Of a stretch of DNA of 64,000 nucleotides, positions 44,764 through 53,327 are shown in pieces. Location of the stretch: contig NZ_JADOER010000011.1 of assembly GCF_018739865.1 (NCBI RefSeq), positions 124,001-188,000 on the forward strand. Reading direction: 5' to 3'. Every line of letters starts with the position of its first letter. Position 1 is the first letter of the stretch. The stretch is from Leptothoe kymatousa TAU-MAC 1615. Its GTDB lineage: Bacteria; Cyanobacteriota; Cyanobacteriia; Phormidesmidales; Phormidesmidaceae. A program made the position numbers and the translations under genes. The notes beneath the pieces were generated by a model, which was not told the origin of the DNA, did no database searches, and saw only the letters and a program-made list of their open reading frames with translations.

Positions 44764-45918
44764 CTATTGCAGAACCTTCTGTAAACAGCTCGCGACCTGT
44801 TGAATCTGAGTGAGACTGAGTTCGGGCCACATCGGTAAACTCAAAACCTCTTGGCCTAATTGGTCGCTCACCGGATTAGCCGGATATTCCCCCAAATAAA
44901 TGGGTAGCTTGTCCTGGGGAATGGGGTAATAGACCATGGCCCCAATGCCCGCATCCATCAATGTCTGTTTCACGCGATCGCGATCGCAACCCACTAGCCG
45001 CACCGTATATTGATGAAACACGTGGCCTGCGGACGACACGGGCGCAATCACCCCCTCCACATCCGCCAGTAGACGACTGTAGTTTTCAGCCACCCAGCGT
45101 CGCTTACTATTCCAATCATCAATGTGGCGCAGCTTCACTTGTAGAATTGCGGCCTGCATGGCATCCAGGCGAGAGTTGTAGCCCAGCATTAGATTTTTGT
45201 AGCGTTCCTTAGCTCCATGGACCCGCAACATGCGGGCCATATCGGCAATTTCGTCATCGTTGGTGGTGATCAGCCCCCCATCGCCATAGGCTCCAAGATT
45301 TTTAGTCGGGAAAAATGAAAACGCCCCCACATGGCCCATGGAACCAACGTAGCGGCCTGTGAGCGATTCCTTGGCAGCCTGATCGCAGGAGCAGCCTACA
45401 CAGTCGCCATGGTAGGTGGCGCCAAAAGCCTGGGCGCAGTCTTCAATGACTTTAAGCTTATGCTTGGCTGCGATCGCAAGAATCTGAGCCATGGCCGCCG
45501 GGTTGCCATAGAGATGCACCGGCATAATCGCCTTCGTTTTAGGCGTAATCGCCGCCTCAATTAGATTGGGGTCAATATTAAACGTATCGGGCCGAATATC
45601 CACAAACACCGGCTTCGCCCCCACCAGGCTGATGGATTCTGCCGTGGCAAAAAAGCTAAAGGGCGTCGTGATCACCTCATCCCCAGGCAAAATGCCCATG
45701 GCCCGCAGACCAATCACCAAGGCATCGGTGCCAGAGTTCACCCCAATGGCATGTTTGACACCCAAATAATTGGCCACATCCGTTTCAAAGGCCTGAACCA
45801 CAGGGCCTAGAATAAACTGGCCAGATTCCAAAACCTGATTGACAGCCGCTTGTATTTCATCCTTAATCCCCTGGTACTGGGACTTCAGATCGAGAATAGG
45901 AATGTTGATCTGGCTCAC
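44764..45918 (-). CDS. DegT/DnrJ/EryC1/StrS-family sugar aminotransferase
   Basis: 384 residues. PLP enzyme that aminates a 3- or 4-keto nucleotide sugar. Lys206 in SFFPTKNLGAYGDGG is the PLP lysine; HAIGVNSGTDALVIGLRA, IEDCAQAFGATY and MLGYNSRLDAMQAAIL are family blocks. An insertion of about 18 residues with three cysteines (GDCVGCSCDQ..., about 171-189) lies before VGSMGHVGAFSF, where relatives have only a short loop. Its HIP1 sites and higher GC place it outside the AT-rich island. It reads away from the plus-strand transferase gene at 46013. Confidence 0.92.
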   Translation of the reverse strand: MSQINIPILDLKSQYQGIKDEIQAAVNQVLESGQFILGPVVQAFETDVANYLGVKHAIGVNSGTDALVIGLRAMGILPGDEVITTPFSFFATAESISLVGAKPVFVDIRPDTFNIDPNLIEAAITPKTKAIMPVHLYGNPAAMAQILAIAAKHKLKVIEDCAQAFGATYHGDCVGCSCDQAAKESLTGRYVGSMGHVGAFSFFPTKNLGAYGDGGLITTNDDEIADMARMLRVHGAKERYKNLMLGYNSRLDAMQAAILQVKLRHIDDWNSKRRWVAENYSRLLADVEGVIAPVSSAGHVFHQYTVRLVGCDRDRVKQTLMDAGIGAMVYYPIPQDKLPIYLGEYPANPVSDQLGQEVLSLPMWPELSLTQIQQVASCLQKVLQ

Positions 45919-46012
45919 GGTAGTTCAATAACCCTAACGGTCTTAAATAGATGGTCGGTGGGGGGAAGCCTCTGCTCTAGAATCTTAGGACGATTTGTGT
46001 CGTCATTTTGAT

Positions 46013-47137
46013 ATGCGTGTTGCCGTTGTCCATGAATGGTTAGCTAGCCATGCGGGTTCCGAGAAAGTTGTAGAGCAGATTCTGCAGCTCTATCCAGAGG
46101 CCGATTTGTTTAGCCTGGTGGATTTTCTATCCCCGGAACAGCGTCAGTTTATTGGACATCGCACGGTAAACACATCCTTTATCCAACAATTACCCTTTGC
46201 TCAACGAATTTTCCGTCAATACCTGCCGCTGATGCCCTTGGCGGTGGAGCAATTTGATTTGTCTGCCTATGATGTGGTGATTTCCAGCAACCACGCCGTG
46301 GCGAAGGGTGTGCTGACAGCGCCCCATCAACTGCACATTAGCTATGTGCACACCCCCATTCGCTATGCCTGGGACTTGCAACACCAATATCTACAGCAAG
46401 CGGGGTTGGAACGCGGAGTCAAAGGCGCTATCACCCGCGTGATTTTGCACTACCTGCGCCTGTGGGACACGGCCAGCGCCAACCGGGTGGATCGGTTTCT
46501 GGCCAATTCTGAGTTTATTGCCCGGCGGATCTGGCGCGCCTATCGCCGCCCCGCCACCGTGCTTTATCCCCCGGTGGATGTGTCCCGATTTGACTGGCAA
46601 CAACCACGGGAAGAGTTTTATTTAACCGTGTCTCGGTTTGTGCCGTACAAACGGGTGGATCTGACCGTGGCGGCGTTTAATCGCTTAGGTCTGCCGTTGG
46701 TGGTGATTGGGGATGGCTCGGACTGGTCGCGCATTGAGGCCATGGCGGGTGCCAATGTGAAACTTTTGGGCCAGCAGCCCAACGCAGTGGTGACCGACTA
46801 TATGCAACGCTGCAAGGGATTTATTTTTCCGGCAGAGGAAGATTTTGGGATTACGCCCGTGGAAGCGCAAGCGGCTGGAGCCCCTGTCATTGCCTTTGGT
46901 CGAGGCGGGGTGGCGGAAACGGTCGTCCACGGTAAAACAGGTGTTCTTTTTTCGGAACAGACAGTTAAGAGTCTGGAACAGGCCGTAAATGCATTTGAAA
47001 TGGGTATGTATGAATTAAACCCAGAACAATCGAGACGCCAGGCAGAAAAATTTTCGATCGAGCGTTTTCATGAGCAATTTCGTGCCTGTATTGAACAAAC
47101 GTATACAGGCTTTCTGCAAGGTAATCCCGTAGAGTAG
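46013..47137 (+). CDS. GT4-type glycosyltransferase
   Basis: 374 residues from ATG 46013 (MRVAVVHEWLASHAGSEKVV); a TTG six codons earlier is possible. GT-B fold with HISYVHTPIRYAWDLQHQYL, a donor-domain YLTVSRFVPYKRVDLTVAAF and the acidic motif in PAEEDFGITPVEAQAAGAPV. The family includes mannosyltransferases of the WbaZ/GumH kind; donor unproven. First gene of a three-gene plus-strand set with the initiating transferase (30 bp later) and the ligase. Confidence 0.9.
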   Translation: MRVAVVHEWLASHAGSEKVVEQILQLYPEADLFSLVDFLSPEQRQFIGHRTVNTSFIQQLPFAQRIFRQYLPLMPLAVEQFDLSAYDVVISSNHAVAKGVLTAPHQLHISYVHTPIRYAWDLQHQYLQQAGLERGVKGAITRVILHYLRLWDTASANRVDRFLANSEFIARRIWRAYRRPATVLYPPVDVSRFDWQQPREEFYLTVSRFVPYKRVDLTVAAFNRLGLPLVVIGDGSDWSRIEAMAGANVKLLGQQPNAVVTDYMQRCKGFIFPAEEDFGITPVEAQAAGAPVIAFGRGGVAETVVHGKTGVLFSEQTVKSLEQAVNAFEMGMYELNPEQSRRQAEKFSIERFHEQFRACIEQTYTGFLQGNPVE

Positions 47138-47167
47138 TTAGGTTATCGCCCTCGGCAAGATTTAATC

Positions 47168-48610
47168 ATGACGCTTTCTCAGCCGACTAAACCTGCGATC
47201 GCATCCCTAAAAGTCAACGCTCATCCCGGCTATATGGTGAGCGCGTTGGTCATGAGTGATGCCCTGTGTCTTAGCCTTGCCGGTATCGCCAGCGTCTATG
47301 TTCGTCTGTGGTTCAACGGCCAATATGCACCGTCCCTTTATTGGGACCTGTGGCCCCTACTAAGTTTGTTTTTACTCGGATATGGCCTCGCCGGTCTATA
47401 TCCAGGCCATGGCATCGGCCCCGTCGAAGAATTACGACGACTGACCCTCACAACAACGTTGCTGTATCTCACCCTAGGGTCAGCCATTTTCCTCTTTCGA
47501 GATTTAGAACTCTATTCCCGTGCCGCTTTTTTAATGGCCTGGGGACTCTCGACAGTCTTGCCTCTGCTGGGGCGCTACGCCCTCCGAGCCCTAGTGGCCA
47601 AACGCTCATGGTGGGGATATCCAGTGCTCGTGCTCGGGGCTGGAGAAACCGGGGCATTAGTCATTCGCACCTTGCAACGCCAACCGGCCCTGGGGCTCAA
47701 GCCAGTCGCCGTCCTGGATGATGACATCGGCAAACACGGCAGCCTCGAAGGCGTCCCCGTCATCGGCAATTTAGCCCAAGCCCCCATCCTCGCCAACCGA
47801 GACCAGATTCCCTACGCCATCATGGCCATGCCGGGGGTAAATCGAGACCGCCTACTCTACGTAGCCCAGCGCTATGGGCGGGCCTTCCCTCACCTGCTCA
47901 TCATTCCCGACCTGTTTGGCATGGCCAGCCTCTGGGTAGCCGCCCGGGACCTGGGGGGAGTCTTGGGCCTAGAATCCCAACAACAGCTGCTCCTGCCTGG
48001 CCCTAAGCTCGCCAAAAATCTGTTGGATCAATGTTTAACGCTGTTGGTTGGCATCGTCTGTTTACCGCTAATCGCCCTCATCGCATTGGCCATTCGCCTG
48101 GATTCATCAGGCCCGGTTTTTTATGCACAGGTCCGCATTGGTCGCCGGGGTCGCCCCTTTAAGGCTTGGAAATTTCGCACCATGGTCCCCGACGCCGATC
48201 GGGTGCTCAAAGAGTATCTCCAAAGTCAGCCGGAACTCCGCAGCCACTGGAACCAAGACCGCAAGCTGAAATACGACCCCCGCATCACGCGGCTGGGGCG
48301 ATGGTTACGGCGCACCAGCTTAGACGAACTGCCCCAGCTCTGGAACGTACTACGAGGGGAAATGAGCCTCGTGGGTCCCCGGCCCATCGTCCATGACGAA
48401 GTCCGTCGATACGCCGATAAATTTGAACTCTACACCCAGGTCCTACCAGGGCTGACGGGCCTATGGCAAGTCTCAGGCCGCAATAATATTACCTATGAAG
48501 AACGGGTTAATTTAGACGCCTACTATGTGCGCAACTGGTCAGTGTGGCTAGACCTTTATATTCTTATTCGTACCGTTTGGGTGGTGCTCGTAGGAGACGG
48601 CGCATATTAG
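47168..48610 (+). CDS. wbaP: Undecaprenyl-phosphate sugar-1-phosphate transferase (WbaP type)
   Basis: 480 residues. Initiates glycan synthesis by moving a sugar-1-phosphate (galactose or glucose type) onto undecaprenyl phosphate. Four N-terminal membrane helices (about 25-135), a central nucleotide-fold domain ([20 protein letters not shown]), a helix at about 285-308, and the catalytic C-terminus: [32 protein letters not shown], then [20 protein letters not shown] and LVGPRPI. Full length for WbaP. The symbol reflects domain layout; which sugar it uses is not certain. Confidence 0.9.
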   Translation: MTLSQPTKPAIASLKVNAHPGYMVSALVMSDALCLSLAGIASVYVRLWFNGQYAPSLYWDLWPLLSLFLLGYGLAGLYPGHGIGPVEELRRLTLTTTLLYLTLGSAIFLFRDLELYSRAAFLMAWGLSTVLPLLGRYALRALVAKRSWWGYPVLVLGAGETGALVIRTLQRQPALGLKPVAVLDDDIGKHGSLEGVPVIGNLAQAPILANRDQIPYAIMAMPGVNRDRLLYVAQRYGRAFPHLLIIPDLFGMASLWVAARDLGGVLGLESQQQLLLPGPKLAKNLLDQCLTLLVGIVCLPLIALIALAIRLDSSGPVFYAQVRIGRRGRPFKAWKFRTMVPDADRVLKEYLQSQPELRSHWNQDRKLKYDPRITRLGRWLRRTSLDELPQLWNVLRGEMSLVGPRPIVHDEVRRYADKFELYTQVLPGLTGLWQVSGRNNITYEERVNLDAYYVRNWSVWLDLYILIRTVWVVLVGDGAY

Positions 48611-48669
48611 TTGATCCCCCCTGCCCATCAGGGGAATAATGCCATCTACTAAAGCATTGCAGATGCAAC

Positions 48670-49974
48670 ATGTTTGAACAAAAGTCTTACCGAGAAACAC
48701 CCCCCCAGAATCCTCTATCCATTTTGGATGCTAAATCTTGGTATGACTGGCTATGGCTGGGGGCTTTAGTGGTATTACCCTTTGCTAGCTATTTGAGCTT
48801 GGCCATCTTAGTCACCCTGATGCTAGTAGCCCTATGGCAGCGAGGGCCTAACATTCGTGATTATTTATGGCACCAGGGCTATGGGCTGTTGACCCTGGGC
48901 TTAGTGATTAGTGCCTGTTTTGCCGTCAATCAAAGCGATGGCTGGCTACAGCTCGCAAATTTTCTGCCCTATTTTTTACTGGTCGGCGTACTGGCCACCG
49001 CCCCCAGGTTTCGCCAATCCGACCAATTTTTCACCACAGCGGCCCAAGCCCTCGTACTTGGCTCTTTCCCGTTTAGCATGGCGGCCCTGGTGGAATACGT
49101 CGTTCGCTTTCCTAGCATCACAGCCCAGGTTGGGGACTGGGCCATATTTCAGTGGATATTTGATGTTAGCTTTGCCGGGCATCGGGCCCATGGCGGCCTT
49201 AGCCACCCTAATATTTTGGGCAACTATCTGGTGATTATCCTAGGGCTGGGCCTAGGGCTGCTACTGGCCAATCGCCATAGCAAGCTTTCTAGCAAAATGG
49301 TGCTGGCGGTGGCGATGGCAGTGGCACTGGCGGGGATAGGCATATTTTGTACTAGCTCCCGCAACGGACTGCTAGCCGCCCTTGTTTTATTAGCGATTGC
49401 TGGCTACTGCGCCCGCCAGCATCGCTGGGTCTGGCTCCTGGGTCTAGGGGTGCTGGGGGCGATGGCCGCTGGCCTGGCCACCCTAGGGTTTGGCGGGCGG
49501 GCCATAAGTTTAGGCCTATTTACCAACGACCCTCGCATCGCCGCCTGGCAAATTTCCTGGGATCTCATCCAACAGCGCCCCCTGATGGGATGGGGGCTAG
49601 GGGGCTTTAGTGATCAGTATGTGCCCTTTAGCGTCACTGACCATGAACGCTTGTTTCATCCCCACAATCTTTGGCTCTATTTAGCTGGCGACACCGGCAT
49701 TCCCACCATGCTGATGGCCTGTTGGGTGGTAGGGCGCTCCTATGTCGGGGGCATTAGGTGCCTCACCACAGGTGAAGGGCATCCCATTTTGCTTAGCTAC
49801 GTGCTGGCATTTACGGGCTGCATTCTATTTGCCCTATTTGATGTCACTTTGTTTGACGCCCGCATTAATGTACTCAGCTGGTTTATTGTGGCCAGCATTG
49901 GCATCTTGGCCAGCCGCCCACAGGCTACAACTAGCCCTGCCGCAGCGGTCCCCGCCAGACAAAAACGCAGGTAG
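48670..49974 (+). CDS. O-antigen ligase family (WaaL/Wzy_C) membrane protein
   Basis: 434 residues with about 10-12 hydrophobic segments. The large periplasmic loop near residues 165-180 and the conserved FCTSSRNGLLAALVLLAIAG, GWGLGGFSDQYVPF and HPHNLWLYLAGDTGIPTML match the Wzy_C/O-antigen-ligase fold. In this context it may join the exported polysaccharide to lipid A-core or polymerise repeat units; the two cannot be told apart by eye. It ends the plus-strand set and is closed by a strong hairpin shared with petL. Confidence 0.88.
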   Translation: MFEQKSYRETPPQNPLSILDAKSWYDWLWLGALVVLPFASYLSLAILVTLMLVALWQRGPNIRDYLWHQGYGLLTLGLVISACFAVNQSDGWLQLANFLPYFLLVGVLATAPRFRQSDQFFTTAAQALVLGSFPFSMAALVEYVVRFPSITAQVGDWAIFQWIFDVSFAGHRAHGGLSHPNILGNYLVIILGLGLGLLLANRHSKLSSKMVLAVAMAVALAGIGIFCTSSRNGLLAALVLLAIAGYCARQHRWVWLLGLGVLGAMAAGLATLGFGGRAISLGLFTNDPRIAAWQISWDLIQQRPLMGWGLGGFSDQYVPFSVTDHERLFHPHNLWLYLAGDTGIPTMLMACWVVGRSYVGGIRCLTTGEGHPILLSYVLAFTGCILFALFDVTLFDARINVLSWFIVASIGILASRPQATTSPAAAVPARQKRR

Positions 49975-50006
49975 AAAAGCTAATGGCACTTTCTACCTGC
50001 GTTTTT
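49961..50006. terminator. Bidirectional intrinsic terminator (ligase / petL)
   Basis: AAAAACGCAGGTAGAAA (49961-49977) and TTTCTACCTGCGTTTTT (49990-50006) are perfect 17-bp complements around a 12-base loop, with U runs on both strands. The left arm overlaps the end of the ligase gene. It serves the convergent petL as well. Confidence 0.92.
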
Positions 50007-50030
50007 AAGTATTGATTTTTGGCTGACGTC

Positions 50031-50126
50031 TTAAATTAGCTTTGCAGACTTCAGACCGTAGTAAAGGCCAATACCAGCGCCTGCTCCGCCCAACAGAATT
50101 ACCAAATAGACTACTGCTCCAGCCAT
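50031..50126 (-). CDS. petL: Cytochrome b6f complex subunit PetL
   Basis: 31 residues, start MAGAVVYLVILLGG and end GLYYGLKSAKLI. One transmembrane helix (about 5-22) and the C-terminal GLxxGLxSxKLI pattern match cyanobacterial PetL, a small peripheral subunit that stabilises the b6f complex in thylakoids. The start is fixed by a strong ribosome binding site (AAGGAG, 7 bases upstream of the ATG). The gene is transcribed alone toward the shared terminator at 49961-50006, with leuC divergent. Its size makes it easy to miss in automatic annotation. Confidence 0.85.
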   Translation of the reverse strand: MAGAVVYLVILLGGAGAGIGLYYGLKSAKLI

Positions 50127-50326
50127 CACCAAACTCCTTATAAAAAGAAAAAAAGCCGTATAGTAATCCATTGAATCATGTTCATTGACCGTTTGTCCTC
50201 CATTGGAAACCTATTAAGCACCATTAATGTGCTTTAGAAACTAGGTCGAATGGCAACCTCTAGGGCTAGAATGGAAAGCCTAGCAATTTTTTTGGTTAGG
50301 CATTTTCGGTTAGGCAGAGGCAGCTC

Positions 50327-51730
50327 ATGAGCAAGGGCACATTATTTGACAAAGTTTGGGATTTGCACGCGGTCACCACATTGCCGTCCGGGCAGACTCA
50401 GCTTTTTATTGGCCTGCATTTGATCCACGAGGTCACTAGCCCCCAGGCATTTGCCATGCTGCGCGATCTCAACCTCCAGGTCATGTTTCCTGAGCGCACC
50501 GTCGCCACGGTGGACCACATTGTGCCCACCGAAAATCAGGCCCGTCCCTTTGCCGACAACCTGGCCGAGGACATGATTGTCGCGCTGGAAAATAATACCC
50601 AAACCAACGACATTCGCTTTTTTAATGTGGGCTCTGGCAGCCAAGGCATTGTCCATGTGATCGCCCCAGAACAAGGCCTCACCCAGCCGGGCATGACCAT
50701 TGCCTGCGGCGACAGCCACACCTCGACCCACGGCGCCTTCGGGGCCATCTCCTTTGGCATTGGCACCAGCCAGGTTCGCGATGTACTCGCCACCCAAACC
50801 CTCTCCCTAGAAAAGCTAAAGGTACGCCGCATCGAAGTGAACGGGGACCTAGCCCCAGGCGTCTATGCCAAGGACGTTATCCTCCACATTATTCGCACTC
50901 TCGGGGCAAAAGGCGGTGCAGGCTACGCCTATGAGTATGCCGGTAGCACCATCGAGGCCATGTCCATGGAAGAGCGCATGACCCTGTGCAATATGTCCAT
51001 CGAAGGGGGCGCGCGTTGCGGCTATGTCAACCCCGACCAGGTGACCTACGATTATTTACGCGATCGCAAATTTGCCCCCACAGGAGACACCTTCACCCAA
51101 GCCATCGATTGGTGGGAAAGCCTGCGTAGCGATGCCAACGCCGAATACGACGATGCCGTTGTCTTCGACGCCAAAGACATTGCCCCCACCGTGACCTGGG
51201 GCATTAGCCCAGACCAAGCCATCGGCGTAGATGAAGCCATCCCCGCCCTGGCCTCCTTTACCAAAGATGAACAGGCCCTAATTCAAGAAGCCTATACCTA
51301 CATGGACCTGGATCCGGGCCAGCCCATGTTAGGCACCCCCATTGATGTCTGCTTTATCGGCAGTTGCACCAATGGTCGCCTCAGCGACTTACGAGAAGCC
51401 GCGAAAGTGGCCCAAGGACGACAAGTGGCCCAAGGCATTAAAGCCTTCGTCGTTTCAGGGTCCGAACAAGTCAAGCAACAGGCCGAAGCCGAGGGCCTAG
51501 ACAAAATCTTTCTAAATGCCGGATTTGAATGGAGAGAACCTGGATGCTCCATGTGTCTCGCCATGAATCCCGATAAATTACAAGGACGCCAAATCAGCGC
51601 CTCCTCTTCTAACCGCAACTTCAAAGGCCGCCAAGGTTCAGCCTCAGGGCGCACTCTCCTCATGAGTCCCGCCATGGTTGCATTGGCCGCCATCAATGGC
51701 AAAGTCAGCGATGTCCGCCAGCTGGCATAA
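50327..51730 (+). CDS. leuC: 3-isopropylmalate dehydratase large subunit
   Basis: 467 residues, matching the usual LeuC length. Isomerises 2-isopropylmalate to 3-isopropylmalate in leucine synthesis with a 4Fe-4S cluster. The iron-sulfur cysteines are in [11 protein letters not shown] and [13 protein letters not shown]; substrate blocks [16 protein letters not shown] and [12 protein letters not shown] are intact. The small subunit leuD is not adjacent but lies 3.7 kb downstream on the same strand (55421). Divergent from petL. Confidence 0.97.
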   Translation: MSKGTLFDKVWDLHAVTTLPSGQTQLFIGLHLIHEVTSPQAFAMLRDLNLQVMFPERTVATVDHIVPTENQARPFADNLAEDMIVALENNTQTNDIRFFNVGSGSQGIVHVIAPEQGLTQPGMTIACGDSHTSTHGAFGAISFGIGTSQVRDVLATQTLSLEKLKVRRIEVNGDLAPGVYAKDVILHIIRTLGAKGGAGYAYEYAGSTIEAMSMEERMTLCNMSIEGGARCGYVNPDQVTYDYLRDRKFAPTGDTFTQAIDWWESLRSDANAEYDDAVVFDAKDIAPTVTWGISPDQAIGVDEAIPALASFTKDEQALIQEAYTYMDLDPGQPMLGTPIDVCFIGSCTNGRLSDLREAAKVAQGRQVAQGIKAFVVSGSEQVKQQAEAEGLDKIFLNAGFEWREPGCSMCLAMNPDKLQGRQISASSSNRNFKGRQGSASGRTLLMSPAMVALAAINGKVSDVRQLA

Positions 51731-52073
51731 AGACCTACAGCCAACCCGCTGGCCAACCATAAAATAAAGAGCCAAAAATTCTCTCGACAATTAGAAATCA
51801 ACAACATCCAAAGGTTTTGCTTTCCTTAACCTTTTGATTACCTTGCGTTAATTCTTGCCCTTAATCATGCCAGTAATATCGACTAAGCGAACCGTATCTC
51901 ACTGCTGTTAAGTCGAACTATAGCCCTTGCTTTCAAAGCTATGCGTTTGCACCCAAGGAGTACGCCCAAACAGCAGTAACAACTTTACACCTAGCAGAGT
52001 CACACTGCCATTGGCGAAAATATATCTCTGCTGTCGATTGCTCCCATAGCACTCACAGGGACCTAGTCTTTCC
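51731..52073. other. Intergenic region before the Crp/Fnr regulator
   Basis: About 340 bp with no gene and no obvious terminator for leuC. Presumably the promoter region of the regulator gene at 52074. Confidence 0.4.
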
Positions 52074-52733
52074 ATGTCAGCATCTCAACTAACCCACCGA
52101 ACTCGGTCATCCGACCAATACATTGCCCTCCTCGAAGAGCTTTACCATGAGCGAAACTTGACCCATTTTCCGGCAGGTCAAAGCATTCCGCTGCGACGTG
52201 GTGAAATTTATATTATTTGTCGAGGCATTGTCCAACTCCACACCATTCATCCCGATGGCAGTGAAACATTGTTGGGTCTAGCCGGTCCTTCCATGCCGTT
52301 CGGCCTTAGCCTCACCAGCGTGACTCCCTACTGGGCAACGGCTTTAACTAAAATAGACGTGCTACCGCTATCGATGGCAGAGTTAGAAAACTCGCCCACA
52401 TTAATGGCCGGGTTGTTCTCCCACCTATCCAGACGCCTGCAACAGACCGAAGCTTGGCTAGCATTGTCTGGCAAACGGTTAGTTGCCGACCGCCTGCGTC
52501 AGTTATTAATTATGTTGGCCCAAGAATTTGGCCAAGTAGAAACCCAAGGCGTAAAGCTAACCATTCGGTTAACCCATCACCAGCTAGCTACCACCATTGG
52601 CACGACACGCGTAACCGTTACTCGATTACTCAGAGACTTTCGCAACGAAGGGTGGCTTAAAATTCATCAGCGTTATTTGATCCTACCCCTGAGCATGCTC
52701 CAGGAAATGTCAGAGCATCCCCACATGGTGTAG
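52074..52733 (+). CDS. Crp/Fnr-family transcriptional regulator
   Basis: 219 residues. An N-terminal cyclic-nucleotide-binding-like beta-roll (about 25-120; GEIYIICRGIVQLHTI, HPDGSETLLGLAG) and a C-terminal winged helix with LTHHQLATTIGTTRVTVTRLLRDF, nearly the recognition helix of NtcA and CysR-type regulators. It is not NtcA itself: the N-terminal body differs. The cAMP-binding residues are not evident, so it may sense another ligand or act without one. Its target may include flanking leuC or the sugar phosphorylase, which is untested. Followed by a clear terminator at 52781-52813. Confidence 0.9.
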   Translation: MSASQLTHRTRSSDQYIALLEELYHERNLTHFPAGQSIPLRRGEIYIICRGIVQLHTIHPDGSETLLGLAGPSMPFGLSLTSVTPYWATALTKIDVLPLSMAELENSPTLMAGLFSHLSRRLQQTEAWLALSGKRLVADRLRQLLIMLAQEFGQVETQGVKLTIRLTHHQLATTIGTTRVTVTRLLRDFRNEGWLKIHQRYLILPLSMLQEMSEHPHMV

Positions 52734-52780
52734 AGCATCAGTCAGTGATCAGTCAGTGCTGCTTGAAAATATGACACGTG

Positions 52781-52813
52781 GGTATTTGACTAACCGTCAA
52801 ATACCTTTTTTTT
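52781..52813 (+). terminator. Intrinsic terminator of the Crp/Fnr gene
   Basis: GGTATTTGAC (52781-52790) and GTCAAATACC (52796-52805) form a perfect 10-bp stem with a 5-base loop, followed by eight T residues. It lies 48 bp past the stop. Confidence 0.9.
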
Positions 52814-53327
52814 ACCAACTCTAATGTTCAAGAAATTCCCGTGTTTACACAGGCTTTAGAGTTTATTGCGAGATATGAAGCATATTCGATATTTGTCCTG
52901 CAACTCAGATCTGCTCCAAAAACCGGTGATACTCTATGTATCCATAGCCACAATTTAGGGCTCGGTTATTTTTGCTATTGGCCTCATCACAAGATAGCCA
53001 ATTTAGGTAGTGAATTATTCAGCTGCTTGAGTTAAGCTGTCCCAAATAGGCCTGAATTGAGCCAATTATTCAAAAACTCGCTAGACATTGCTGTTACTGA
53101 TTTGGATTAAAGCGTCTGGCAAACAGACTGTCTAACAGTACTTTCAGACACGATTACCCTGAATCAGCAACGCCAAACATTTAAACCACCGGGAATAGAT
53201 GGAGCTCGTAGGAGCAAGGGTCCTTGCAGGAGCAAGGGTTACCTTGAGCCATAGATTTTTGTATCTATGCTCCCCTGCTATTCGCATCTACTGCTCAATG
53301 AAACTATCACATCAAGCTTAATTATTC
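52814..53327. other. Intergenic region before the sugar phosphorylase
   Basis: About 515 bp. It contains a direct repeat of GGAGCAAGGG at 53211-53220 and 53229-53238. A 64-codon open frame at 52841-53035 has no ribosome binding site and no family resemblance, so I do not call a gene. Confidence 0.45.

Larger units (their letters stand above)
27414..44973. other. AT-rich polysaccharide island without HIP1 sites
   Basis: I found no exact GCGATCGC between the HIP1 at 27406-27413 and the one at 44974-44981, whereas the remaining 46 kb has about 20. Over about 28.1-44.6 kb the DNA is visibly richer in A and T, intergenic spaces are longer and codons end more often in A/T. The whole stretch encodes glycan assembly. 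I interpret it as acquired DNA inserted within an older sugar locus; counts are by eye. Confidence 0.6.

Noticed and set aside
52074-52733. NtcA
   Set aside because: The recognition helix is NtcA-like but the N-terminal body differs; kept as a generic Crp/Fnr regulator.
52841-53035. 64-codon plus-strand frame after the Crp/Fnr terminator
   Set aside because: No ribosome binding site, no hydrophobic or domain pattern, and no conservation cue.
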